Below, piece by piece: positions 1 to 7,028 of a stretch of 11,383 bases of DNA. The notes below the pieces were generated by a model. It made no database searches. It had not been told where the DNA came from and saw only the letters and a list, made by a program, of their open reading frames with translations. This stretch comes from DASXRA01 sp035263725. GTDB lineage: Bacteria > Actinomycetota > Actinomycetes > Mycobacteriales > Jatrophihabitantaceae. A program made the translations under genes and the position numbers. The number at the start of each line of letters is the position of its first letter. Positions within the stretch are counted from its first letter, which is position 1. The DNA lies in NCBI GenBank assembly GCA_035263725.1, contig DATFRC010000180.1, positions 1 to 11,383 on the forward strand, in the 5' to 3' direction.

Positions 1-785
1 CCGCTTCGGTGGCGGCCGGGTGTGGTGCCGATGATGCTGGTGAAGGCGGCGATGAAGCCACTGGGGTTGGCCCATCCGCACGCGTGGGCGACGTGGGCGG
101 TGTCGTGGCCGTCGGCGAGCAGGACGAGGGCGTGATAGACACGCAGCTGGGTGCGCCACTCGTAGAAGGTCATGCCGAGTTCGTTGCGGAACAGTCGGCT
201 GAGGGTACGGGCGCTGGCTCCGATCGTCTGCCCGTGCTCGGCCAGTGACGTGTTGTCTGCGGGATTCTCGTACAGCCGCCGGGCCATGGCCTGCAGCCGA
301 TCGTCGCGCGGCTCCGGCAGCTGCAGTGGCTGCTCGGGCGCTTCGCGGAGTTCGTCGACGAGGACTCGACGCAGGCGAGCGCCCGCGCCGCGGTCGTGGC
401 TGCCGGCGGCGCGGTCGTAGTTACGTGGGCCGGTGAGGGTGAGCATGATTTCGCGGGCCAGGTCGGAGGCCATGAACACGGCGGGATGGCCTGGGACCAG
501 CCGGGCCAGGGATGCTGTCAGGAATTCGATCCGCATGTCGGTCTGGCCATGAGCGCGGTGGTAGTGCGCGAACCCGGCGGGAATCCAGGCGACGCGATTG
601 GCGGGAACGATCGAGGTGCCGCGCTCGGTGTGCACCGACAGGACGCCACGGGCTGCGTACACAAGGTGTCCACGTCGATGCGAGTGCACCGGGCTCGTTC
701 CCCCGGACGGCCACAGATGCACGCCCCCGGACGGCCACAACCGTGAGGCCGGCTCGGTCTCGGAAGGTTGGCGGCCAACGGGCAT
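1..785 (-). CDS. AraC-family transcriptional regulator, NimR-like (cupin sensor plus C-terminal HTH), 3' end cut by window edge
   Basis: Reading the minus strand from ATG at 785 gives 261 uninterrupted codons up to the window edge. Residues about 30-90 look like the cupin-type sensor (HSHRRGHLVYAARGVLSVHT, then IVPANRVAWIPAGFAHYHRA). The last ~100 residues are a double helix-turn-helix of AraC type (SARTLSRLFRNELGMTFYEW, then HACGWANPSGFIAAFTSIIG), ending in the usual TPGRHR signature, so only a few residues are missing. The family (E. coli NimR/YeaM type) usually controls a neighbouring transporter or enzyme; here the divergent neighbour is the MDR oxidoreductase at 840, its likely target. 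ATG at 785 is the first ATG/GTG after an in-frame TGA. No Shine-Dalgarno sequence is seen, and a TAGATT -10-like box just upstream suggests a leaderless message. The N-terminus holds a short duplicated segment (LWPSGG twice). The ligand is unknown. Confidence 0.9.
   Translation of the reverse strand, partial: MPVGRQPSETEPASRLWPSGGVHLWPSGGTSPVHSHRRGHLVYAARGVLSVHTERGTSIVPANRVAWIPAGFAHYHRAHGQTDMRIEFLTASLARLVPGHPAVFMASDLAREIMLTLTGPRNYDRAAGSHDRGAGARLRRVLVDELREAPEQPLQLPEPRDDRLQAMARRLYENPADNTSLAEHGQTIGASARTLSRLFRNELGMTFYEWRTQLRVYHALVLLADGHDTAHVAHACGWANPSGFIAAFTSIIGTTPGRHRS
700..739. repeat. Short direct repeat, 16-base unit at 24-base period, inside the AraC gene
   Basis: The unit cccccggacggccaca occurs at 700-715 and again at 724-739. 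The 24-base period is eight codons, so on the minus strand it encodes LWPSGG twice (LWPSGGVH then LWPSGGTS) without breaking the frame. It lies in the N-terminal arm before the cupin core and looks like a small tandem duplication. Confidence 0.85.
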
Positions 786-839
786 CAGTTGGCAATCTAC
801 CGGTGGTCAGCCATACCGCTTCTCGCGACAGTGGAATGC
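786..839. promoter_or_regulatory. Divergent intergenic control region between NimR-like regulator and MDR oxidoreductase
   Basis: These 54 bases must carry both promoters. On the minus strand, TAGATT (complement of 794-799) matches the -10 consensus at four of six positions and lies eight bases before the regulator's ATG, which fits leaderless transcription; no good -35 is seen. TGGC/GCCA (790-793 and 810-813) flank ACCGGT (799-804) as a loose inverted arrangement that could be the operator. This is inference from position and weak motif matches. Confidence 0.3.
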
Positions 840-1823
840 ATGACGACAACGATGCGAGCGGCGGTCTGTGTCAGGGCGGGTGGCCCCGAGGTCCTCGAGA
901 TCCGTGAGCTCCAGATACCAGCGGTGCGGGAGGGCTGGAGCCTGGTGCAGGTCAAGGGCGCGGGCCTGAACCGCTCGGAGCTGCGGACCCGGCAGGGCCA
1001 TTCCCCGAACGTGACGTTCCCGCGCGTGCTGGGGATCGAATGTGTGGGAATCGTGACAGCGTCGACCGATCCCACCTTGTCGGACGGAACCACGGTTGCG
1101 GCGGTGATGGGTGAGATGGGCCGGGAATTCGACGGCGGCTACGCCGAGTACGCGTTGCTCCCGAACTCGCTGCTGATGCCGGTCACCACCACGTTGCCGT
1201 GGGACATCCTGGCCGCACTTCCTGAGACGTACCTGACCGCGCAGGGCTCGCTGGACGCCCTGAGCGTCGTCCCGGGCAGCCGGCTGCTGATCCGGGGCGG
1301 CGCCTCGTCGGTGGGCATGGCTGCCGCGTCGATCGCGTCCGGCCACGGAATCGAGACGGCGGGCACGACCCGGCGGCAAGACAAGATCGACGCGTTGACC
1401 GCCGCCGGCGTCGACCACGTCCTCGTCGACGACGGCGGCGCGCTTGCGCCGAGCCTCCACGCGGTCTGGCCCGAGGGCCCGGACTACGTCCTGGATCTGG
1501 TCGGGGCGGACACAGCCGTCGACTCGCTGCGCCTGGTTCGCCGGGGCGGCACGGTGTGCGTGTCGGGCTCGCTCAGCGGGTGGTTGATCCCGGACTTCGA
1601 ACCGATTGCGATGATCCCGTCCGGAACCAGGCTCACGGCCTTCCACAGCAACAACCTCAAGGGCAACGCGGGCCGGACCGTATTGCAGCGGATCGTCCAC
1701 GAGATCGAGGCCGGCGTCTATCGACCCAACCTCGACCGCGTCTTCGACCTGGACGACATCGTCGCGGCCCACCTCTACATGGAGAACAACCAGGCCACCG
1801 GAAAGCTTGTCGTGGTGCCCTAG
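840..1823 (+). CDS. Zinc-independent MDR-family oxidoreductase (quinone oxidoreductase-like)
   Basis: A 327-residue medium-chain dehydrogenase/reductase, the usual size for NADPH:quinone oxidoreductase or enoyl reductase-like members. The N-terminal GroES-like domain shows AGLNRSELRTRQG and LGIECVG (about 41-70); the Rossmann domain has the nucleotide-binding loop IRGGASSVGMAAA (about 151-163); the C-terminus has the typical NNQATGKLVV ending. The cysteine and histidine ligands of zinc-dependent alcohol dehydrogenases are absent. Expected role: cytosolic NAD(P)H-dependent reduction of a quinone or activated alkene; substrate unknown. The reading frame is open upstream to 768, but ATG at 840 puts the family start (MRAAV) at residue 5; ATG at 852 is also possible. 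No clear Shine-Dalgarno. It is divergent from the NimR-like regulator and lies 18 bases before the HIT-like gene, so the latter is probably co-transcribed. Confidence 0.88.
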   Translation: MTTTMRAAVCVRAGGPEVLEIRELQIPAVREGWSLVQVKGAGLNRSELRTRQGHSPNVTFPRVLGIECVGIVTASTDPTLSDGTTVAAVMGEMGREFDGGYAEYALLPNSLLMPVTTTLPWDILAALPETYLTAQGSLDALSVVPGSRLLIRGGASSVGMAAASIASGHGIETAGTTRRQDKIDALTAAGVDHVLVDDGGALAPSLHAVWPEGPDYVLDLVGADTAVDSLRLVRRGGTVCVSGSLSGWLIPDFEPIAMIPSGTRLTAFHSNNLKGNAGRTVLQRIVHEIEAGVYRPNLDRVFDLDDIVAAHLYMENNQATGKLVVVP

Positions 1824-1841
1824 CCTTCATAACGTTCGGAC

Positions 1842-2441
1842 GTGGCATTAACTCCAGAGGAGTTCTACGAGCACGCCGTCGCCGCTGCCGACGCTGAGCG
1901 CCGGCTTCCGCTCTCCCGGATGACGGGATGGGACATCAGCCCGTTCGAGCAGGACGGGTTGCGGGTCACGCCGCTGCGCGCACCGGTGCTGCCCGAGCCG
2001 GCCCGGCACGGGGAGGATCCTTCGCAGTGCCAGTCGTGCCGCAACCGGGACGACGGGATCTGGTTGGACGCCAACTGGCGGCTGACCCGCGTCACCGGAG
2101 TCGGCGTGCCGCTGGTGCTGATGCTGTACCCGCGGGATCACTACGACATTGAGAACCTGCCGGATCAGCTGGCCTCCGAGCTCGGGGTGCTGATCACGCA
2201 TCTGACCCGCCACGTGCAGGCCTTGCCGCACATCGCGCGAGCCCACGTCTACCGCATCGGCGACGGCGGCGCGCACCTGCATGTCTGGTTCTTCGCCCGT
2301 CCGGAGGGGCAGGCTCAGCTGTACGGGTCATGGCTGGTCGTGTGGGACGACCTGCTACCGGAGTATCCGGCAGAACTCGCCGATGCCGATGCGGCCACCG
2401 TGGCGGACGCGTTGATCGCCTCCTACGCAGGTCACCGCTAG
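1842..2441 (+). CDS. HIT-like protein with degenerate histidine triad
   Basis: A 199-residue protein starting at GTG. It resembles HIT/GalT-fold nucleotide-binding proteins: an N-terminal CxxC (C63, C66, QCQSCRN) reminiscent of the zinc site of that fold; the middle stretch YPRDHYDIENLPDQLASELG (about 96-115), like the region after the HIT central strand; and GGAHLHVWFFARP (about 142-154) at the triad position. The canonical motif is H-x-H-x-H followed by hydrophobics; here H145 and H147 are kept and the third is W149. In active HIT enzymes the middle His is the nucleophile, so a changed activity or a binding-only role is possible. The C-terminal segment (YGSWLVVWDDLLPEYP) looks conserved in kind. 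It overlaps the convergent VOC gene by four bases. Family assignment is good, function unknown. Confidence 0.82.
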   Translation: MALTPEEFYEHAVAAADAERRLPLSRMTGWDISPFEQDGLRVTPLRAPVLPEPARHGEDPSQCQSCRNRDDGIWLDANWRLTRVTGVGVPLVLMLYPRDHYDIENLPDQLASELGVLITHLTRHVQALPHIARAHVYRIGDGGAHLHVWFFARPEGQAQLYGSWLVVWDDLLPEYPAELADADAATVADALIASYAGHR

Positions 2442-2872
2442 GTCGCCGGCGTCCTCTCGCCGGTGTACGGCCTGCGCTCCACCAGGACCAGCCAGTTGCC
2501 CGAGTTGTCGCGCAGGATGGCCTCGACGCCGTAGGGCCGGTCGATCGGCTCCTGGATGAACTCGACGCCCTTGGCTGCCAGCTGTTCATGCGTCTTGTGG
2601 CAGTCGTCGGTGGCCAGGCCGACGGCGCCCAGGGTGCCCTTGTCGAGCATCCGGCGGAAGAACGCTGCTGCCTCGTCGTCGAGGGGAGGGCCGGGCTTCA
2701 TGAGCGTCAGCTCGAGCTCGGGATGATCGGGATGACAGAGCGTCAGCCAGCGATACCCGTCGCCCATGGTCACATCGGTGGCTTCCGCGAACCCGAGCTT
2801 GTCGACGTAGAAGGCCTTGGCGGCTTCCTGATCGGTGACCCACACGGTGACGAGTGATACGTGAGTGATCAT
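2438..2872 (-). CDS. VOC-superfamily protein (glyoxalase/bleomycin-resistance/dioxygenase fold)
   Basis: A 144-residue single VOC module. It opens with MITHVSLVTVWVTDQEAAKA, giving the first beta strand and the DQEAAKAFYVDKLGF helix typical of these proteins. It ends in a second half-module (FIQEPIDRPYGVEAILRDNS, then NWLVLVE), where the final Glu and the His of the first strand would be metal-ligand candidates. Members include glyoxalases, ring-cleaving dioxygenases and antibiotic-binding proteins, and the sequence alone does not tell which. It lies 17 bases downstream of the AraC gene on the same strand, a very common actinobacterial pairing in which the regulator probably controls it. The last codons overlap the HIT-like gene on the other strand by four bases, leaving no room for a terminator between them. 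Confidence 0.92.
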   Translation of the reverse strand: MITHVSLVTVWVTDQEAAKAFYVDKLGFAEATDVTMGDGYRWLTLCHPDHPELELTLMKPGPPLDDEAAAFFRRMLDKGTLGAVGLATDDCHKTHEQLAAKGVEFIQEPIDRPYGVEAILRDNSGNWLVLVERRPYTGERTPAT

Positions 2873-2889
2873 GGGAGCACGGTAACGAG

Positions 2890-3345
2890 TCAGGCGCCGA
2901 CGGGGCTTCTCCCAGGTTGCTCTCCTTCGGCGGACCGTGACGGCTCAGGCGGCCAGAAGTCGATGCCCCGCATGAACAGGAAGCACCCGGGGATGTAGGG
3001 CCCACCGCACGCTGCCCACCGGTCGCGATACTGCCGCGGCGACTCGCCGACGAGTTCATGGAAGCGGGAAGAGAACGAGCCGAGGCTCGAGAACCCGACC
3101 AGCGTGCACACCTCGGTGACCGTGAGATTCACCGAACGCAACAGGTCCTGCGCTCGCTCGACGCGCCGCCGGGTCAGGTAACGCATCGGGGTCTCGCCGT
3201 ACGTCTCCGCGAAGAGCCTGCCGAAGTGGTACTTCGACACGTTCGCGGCCCTGGCCAGCGCCTCCAGGTCCAGTGGCTCTGCGTAGTGACGGTCGGCGAG
3301 GTCACGGGCCCGACGCAGCTGCGGCACGATCACGGACATCCGCAT
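2890..3345 (-). CDS. Short AraC-family transcriptional regulator with N-terminal DNA-binding domain
   Basis: A 151-residue protein with the two AraC helix-turn-helix motifs at its N-terminus (about 10-110): LEALARAANVSKYHFGRLFA and VTEVCTLVGFSSLGSFSSRF, followed by the signature ESPRQYRDRW. The ~40-residue C-terminal tail (YIPGCFLFMRGIDFWPPEP...) is too short for a cupin sensor, so this class may respond to a ligand only weakly or act constitutively. It sits 20 bases after the ROK gene and 17 before the VOC gene on the same strand. Two possible ATG starts (3345 and 3339) lie close together; the first is used here. Likely target: the VOC gene. Confidence 0.92.
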   Translation of the reverse strand: MRMSVIVPQLRRARDLADRHYAEPLDLEALARAANVSKYHFGRLFAETYGETPMRYLTRRRVERAQDLLRSVNLTVTEVCTLVGFSSLGSFSSRFHELVGESPRQYRDRWAACGGPYIPGCFLFMRGIDFWPPEPSRSAEGEQPGRSPVGA

Positions 3346-3365
3346 CAGTATGAGCGTCGGCGCAT

Positions 3366-4502
3366 TCAGTTGCGGCTCTGTGCGGTGATCAGGTGGTGGA
3401 GTTGGTCGAGCGTCGACGCTCGGGCGCCGGCCAGCGCAGCGGATGACGGTTCGCGTGCCGGCTCGATCGGCACCGGCCGCGCGCCTGCAGCGACGGCGTC
3501 TCGCACAGCGTCGATCAGGCGCGGATCGGTTCCCCAGCTGCCGGCGAGAACCACGCTCGACGGGTCCGTCAGGGCGACGATCGCTGATACGACTCCGGTG
3601 ATGGCCTGCGCGACGGCAATGAGCCGCCGCGGCCGGCCCAAGGCCGACGTGAGCGCGCCGACGTCGATGGCGGCCGAGCCCGGTTGGCGTACCCCGAGCC
3701 GGTCGAAGACCGCGGTGAAGGGGATGGCGGCACGGCCCGGGCCCGCGGTGAGCACATGGGAAACCTCGCCGGCCAGCCCGTGGTGACCGCGCCGCACCTC
3801 GCCGTCGGCGACCAGGGCGCAGCCCAGCCCTTCACCCAGGTAGAGATAGGCGAAGTCGTCCATCGATTGGCCGCCGCGTTCTCGGGCGGCCTGCTCGTGC
3901 CGGGCGGCCCAATTGACGTCGTTGTCGACGTACACCGGGCCGTTGACGAACGCGGACAGGGTCGCTGTCGGGTCAAGTTCGCCGACGAGGAAAGGAGCGT
4001 CGGGCAGGTGGACCAGCCGTCCGGTGGCGCGGTCGACCGGATCGGCCGCGCTGACGACTGCGACCACCACGTGATCCACGGGTATCGTGCGCACGGCCGA
4101 CCGTGTCGCACTTGCCAGCAGCTTGCGCACGAGAGCAGGTTGTGCCGGCCGGGCGACGTCGCGCTCTGCGCGGGACAGTAGGTTGCCCGCCGCATCGAGA
4201 ACCTCGACGACGATCCCTTGCGGCGCGATAGCCACCGCGAGGCCGACTCCGGCGGCCTCGCCCACTTCGTAATACGTGCCCACGCCGCCGCGGTGGGTGG
4301 TTCGTGCGCCGGTGTCGCGGACCAGCCCCTTGTGCTCGAGGCGCCGGATCGCCTCGGCCACGGTCGGCTTCGACAGCCCAGTGGCCACCGAAAGCTCCGC
4401 GCGGGTCATGCGTCCGCCGGCGATGAGCGCGTTCGCGACCGTCTCGTCGGACATCGCACGCAGCACGCTCGGCGACGGGCGTTCTGATGGCACGGGCGCC
4501 AC
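3366..4502 (-). CDS. ROK-family transcriptional regulator
   Basis: A 378-residue protein of the NagC/Mlc/XylR type. Residues about 15-65 form a MarR-like winged helix (RMTRAELSVATGLSKPTVAE as recognition region, then RRLEHKGLVRD). The ROK body follows, with YVDNDVNWAARHEQA (about 191-205) and YLGEGLGCALVADGEVRRG (about 221-239), then GLAGEVSHV. The CxCGxxGCxE zinc cluster that usually follows GE(I/V)xH in ROK proteins is absent: the sequence runs LTAGPGRAAIPFTAVFD instead. The DxGGT phosphate loop of ROK kinases is also missing, so this is a regulator and not a sugar kinase. It is divergent from the DUF1479 gene, and paired operator-like sites lie in the 86-base gap, suggesting it controls that gene and itself. 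The AraC and VOC genes follow closely and may be co-transcribed. Confidence 0.92.
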   Translation of the reverse strand: MAPVPSERPSPSVLRAMSDETVANALIAGGRMTRAELSVATGLSKPTVAEAIRRLEHKGLVRDTGARTTHRGGVGTYYEVGEAAGVGLAVAIAPQGIVVEVLDAAGNLLSRAERDVARPAQPALVRKLLASATRSAVRTIPVDHVVVAVVSAADPVDRATGRLVHLPDAPFLVGELDPTATLSAFVNGPVYVDNDVNWAARHEQAARERGGQSMDDFAYLYLGEGLGCALVADGEVRRGHHGLAGEVSHVLTAGPGRAAIPFTAVFDRLGVRQPGSAAIDVGALTSALGRPRRLIAVAQAITGVVSAIVALTDPSSVVLAGSWGTDPRLIDAVRDAVAAGARPVPIEPAREPSSAALAGARASTLDQLHHLITAQSRN

Positions 4503-4510
4503 TATAGCTC

Positions 4511-4575
4511 CAGTAAGGGACCTTGCCTGGATGTGACGCGACGCGTATCGTCCACCTTCAGTAAAGGACGCTTAC
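4511..4575. promoter_or_regulatory. Putative ROK operator pair between divergent genes
   Basis: Two similar elements lie in the divergent gap: cagtaagggacctt at 4511-4524 and cagtaaaggacgctt at 4559-4573, about 48 bases apart. The second contains the interrupted palindrome GTAA-n7-TTAC at 4561-4575, and the first contains AAGG/CCTT around GA. Repeated imperfect palindromes flanking a promoter are what ROK repressors bind in general, so these are the best candidates for the 3366-4502 product. The assignment is inference; the repeats themselves are plain in the sequence. Confidence 0.5.
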
Positions 4576-4576
4576 C

Positions 4577-4583
4577 GAAGGAG
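4577..4583 (+). promoter_or_regulatory. Ribosome binding site fixing the GTG start at 4589
   Basis: GAAGGAG, a near-perfect Shine-Dalgarno sequence, ends five bases before GTG at 4589 and supports that codon as the start of the DUF1479 gene. It directly abuts the palindrome at 4561-4575, so a bound repressor there would also cover the initiation region. Confidence 0.75.
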
Positions 4584-4588
4584 CTGCC

Positions 4589-5890
4589 GTGACCGTCCAG
4601 CCCGACATTGGCTCGGTCCGCCTGCCTGACCTGCCGCACTGGGAAGAGATCCCGGATGATCTCCCTGCGGCTATCGTCGAGATCAAGCAGGCCTTGCGCG
4701 CACGTATTCAAGCGTCCGGCCGCTCCGTCGAGGACGTGTTCGCTGTCATCGAGCTGCGGGTCCACGCTTTGGTCGACGATGTGCTCATGGCGCGGGCTCG
4801 CGGTGAGTCGGTGTGGCCGGTGATCGAGTACACCGACATCGCCAACAGCACCGTGACCGCCGAGCAGTTGGCGTACCTTCGGCGCCGCGGCTGCCTGGTC
4901 GTGCGCGGTCACTTCGACCATGATCAGGCGCGCGCGTGGGACCGCGGCATCGTCGACTACGTCGAGTCGAACCGGTTCTTCGAGAACTATCGCGGCCCCG
5001 GTGACGACTTCTTCGCAAGCGTCGGCTCCACGCCTGAGATCTACCCGATCTACTGGTCACCGGCGCAGATGCAGGCGCGGCAGAGTGACCGAACGGCCAC
5101 GGTTCAGAGGTTCCTCAACCACCTGTGGGTCAGCGAATCTTCGGGCGTCCGGTGGTTCGATCCCGACCGCGACTCGCTATACCCCGACCGCATTCGCCGT
5201 CGGCCCCAGGGCGCCCACAGCGCGGGATTGGGCACCCACCTGGACCCCGGCACGCTCGATCTGTGGATGACGCGGGGTTACCAGCAAGCCTTCCGGCACC
5301 TGTTCGACGGCACCGTCGAGGCATACGACCCGTGGGATGCCGCGCACCGCACCGACGGCCCGCAATACCCGGGCTCCACGATGTGCTCGGCGTTTCGCAC
5401 CTTCCAAGGCTGGACGGCCCTCTCCGACATGGACCACGACCAAGGCGTCCTGCACACCGTGCCGATCCCCGAAGCGATGGGCTACCTCATGCTGCGGCCA
5501 TTGCTGCCCGACGTCGACGAGGACGACATGTGCGGCGTCACCGTCAACCAGGTCTTTCCGGCCGACAGCAAGTACCACGCCCTGCTTCTCGAGGCACTGT
5601 CCGGCATCCCCGACGTGCGGGCAGGCGATTCGGTGTGGTGGCACTGCGACATGATCCACAGCGTCGCGCCGGTACGAGACCAGAAAGGCTGGGGCAACGT
5701 CATGTACATCCCTGCCGCGCCCTGGTGTCCCCGCAACGAGCGCTACGCGAGGTCGGTCCTTGGCGCGTTCCTCGCCGGTGACAGTCCGTCGGACTTCCCC
5801 GAGGAGCACTACGAGCGCACCTGGCCCAACCGGTTCACCGTCCACGACCTCAACGACACCGGCCGCCGAGGCCTGGGCCTCACTAGCTGA
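4589..5890 (+). CDS. DUF1479 (YbiU-like) predicted Fe(II)/2-oxoglutarate-type oxygenase
   Basis: A 433-residue protein matching the DUF1479/Gig2-like family (E. coli YbiU, about 420 residues), at full length. The N-terminal ~85 residues are helical (PAAIVEIKQALRARIQASGR and following). The cupin-like core follows, with YLRRRGCLVVRGHFDHDQA (about 96-114). Candidate metal ligands are H217 and D219 in GLGTHLDPGTLDLWM, with H357 as the distal histidine in WWHCDMIHSVAPVRD and R363 a possible 2-oxoglutarate contact. That H-x-D...H layout is the facial triad of Fe(II) dioxygenases; the family's substrate is not established, to my knowledge. The start is GTG with a strong ribosome site. It is probably controlled by the divergent ROK regulator, which hints that the inducer is a sugar-like or small carbohydrate-derived ligand (inference). 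Confidence 0.9.
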   Translation: MTVQPDIGSVRLPDLPHWEEIPDDLPAAIVEIKQALRARIQASGRSVEDVFAVIELRVHALVDDVLMARARGESVWPVIEYTDIANSTVTAEQLAYLRRRGCLVVRGHFDHDQARAWDRGIVDYVESNRFFENYRGPGDDFFASVGSTPEIYPIYWSPAQMQARQSDRTATVQRFLNHLWVSESSGVRWFDPDRDSLYPDRIRRRPQGAHSAGLGTHLDPGTLDLWMTRGYQQAFRHLFDGTVEAYDPWDAAHRTDGPQYPGSTMCSAFRTFQGWTALSDMDHDQGVLHTVPIPEAMGYLMLRPLLPDVDEDDMCGVTVNQVFPADSKYHALLLEALSGIPDVRAGDSVWWHCDMIHSVAPVRDQKGWGNVMYIPAAPWCPRNERYARSVLGAFLAGDSPSDFPEEHYERTWPNRFTVHDLNDTGRRGLGLTS

Positions 5891-5955
5891 AGATCGACAA
5901 CCGGACTCGCCTCAGGCTCCCAGCAGCTGCCAAGTGGCGATAAGGTCACCCTGGC

Positions 5956-6975
5956 ATGAAGATCCTGGTGACGGGCGGTACCGGCTTCGTCGGCTCGCAT
6001 GTCGTAGCCGCGACGGTGCGCACCGGAAACGACGTGCGCCTGCTGGTTCGCCGACCGGAGCAGGTGCCAGCGTCGTTGAGCCCGCTCGGGGTTGAGGTGT
6101 CAGACATCGTCGTCGGCGATGTGCTTGACCAGAACGCGGTGTCGCGCGCCGTCGAGGGCTGCGCGGCCGCGGTGCACGCAGCGGCGATCTTCTCGCTGGA
6201 TTCGCGCCGTGCGGAGGCCATGCGACGCACGAACGCGCGCGCAACGGAACTAGTCCTGAACAGTGCGACCCAGCGTGGCTTGGACCCGATCGTGTACGTG
6301 TCGACAACGGTTGCGCTGACGCGCTACGGCGGCAGCAGCCCGGACCTGCCGCTAGGCGATATCGCACGTCCCTATGCGCAGTCGAAGATCGCCTCGGAGC
6401 AACTCGCCCGTCGGCTGCAGGACACCGGCGCGCCCGTGGTAACGGTCTATCCCGGGGCGGTCTATGGCCCCAACGACCCCTACCGGGGGGCCCAAACCGA
6501 GCAGGTGCGTTGGATACTGCTCGGCGGGTTCCCGACATTTCCCCGTGGCGGTCAGCATGTCGTCGACGTGCGCGATGTCGCCACCCTGATAGCAGCCGCG
6601 CTCTCACAGCCCGGTCGCCCCAACCGCTACATCGTGCCCGGCCACCATATCGACGGTGCTGATCTTTACGCCGCGGTCTCCCAGGCCGCCGGACGTCGCA
6701 TACCTCACCTGATCCTTCCCGGCCCGATCATTGGTCCATCGGTCGCATTGATTGAATCCGTCCAGCGGCGCCTACCCCAGCGCTGGCACTACCCGGCCGA
6801 CCGCGAGGGTGTCGAGATCCTGCGCCGCAATACGCGATTCGACGACTCTGCCGCCAGAGCCGAATTTGGCCTCAACCCCGTCGCCTTTCCGCAAACCATT
6901 ACCGACACCGTCGGCTGGCTCGTCGAGTCCGGCCGAGTGCCGTCGCGCCGCGCACCGCGTCTCAAGACCACATGA
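5956..6975 (+). CDS. Extended SDR, NAD(P)-dependent epimerase/reductase family
   Basis: A 339-residue atypical or extended short-chain dehydrogenase. It begins MKILVTGGTGFVGSHVVAAT, the Rossmann dinucleotide loop GxxGxxG at residues 7-13. It has NAD-binding landmarks GDVLD (about 54-58) and HAAAIF (about 74-79), the serine/threonine of the active site in VSTTVALTRYG (about 115-125), and the catalytic Y140-x-x-x-K144 in YAQSK. YPGAVYGPNDPY is the usual P-G-x-V-Y-G-P signature of the dihydroflavonol-reductase/epimerase group. The substrate is not determinable; the C-terminal half (ILPGPIIGPSVALIESVQRR) may bind a hydrophobic substrate or the membrane. It lies 65 bases after the DUF1479 gene and may share its transcript. 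The start has only a weak AAGGT upstream. Confidence 0.9.
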   Translation: MKILVTGGTGFVGSHVVAATVRTGNDVRLLVRRPEQVPASLSPLGVEVSDIVVGDVLDQNAVSRAVEGCAAAVHAAAIFSLDSRRAEAMRRTNARATELVLNSATQRGLDPIVYVSTTVALTRYGGSSPDLPLGDIARPYAQSKIASEQLARRLQDTGAPVVTVYPGAVYGPNDPYRGAQTEQVRWILLGGFPTFPRGGQHVVDVRDVATLIAAALSQPGRPNRYIVPGHHIDGADLYAAVSQAAGRRIPHLILPGPIIGPSVALIESVQRRLPQRWHYPADREGVEILRRNTRFDDSAARAEFGLNPVAFPQTITDTVGWLVESGRVPSRRAPRLKTT

Positions 6976-7028
6976 CGGCCGCCCTTCACCTGCGCCGCCC
7001 GGCGTCGTCGAGAGACTGGGGGAACGAG

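Noticed and set aside
421..849. 142-residue minus-strand frame starting at 849
   Set aside because: It is a different frame of the NimR-like AraC gene, which reads through the same DNA with cupin and HTH motifs to the window edge.
807..1772. 321-residue minus-strand open frame opposite the MDR oxidoreductase
   Set aside because: No family resemblance, Arg/Ala/Gly-rich composition typical of antisense frames in GC-rich DNA, and the plus strand has clear MDR motifs throughout.
5125..5845. 218-residue plus-strand and 222-residue minus-strand frames inside the DUF1479 gene
   Set aside because: Both are shadows in other frames of the gene that holds the H-x-D...H motifs; they show no domain.
6972..7028. 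Upstream ATG at 6972 overlapping the SDR stop as ATGA, as the start of the DHFR-like gene
   Set aside because: The overlap could give translational coupling, but the family begins at MRKVILQMM (7029), which has its own purine-rich ribosome site; the extra 19 residues look like non-coding sequence read through.
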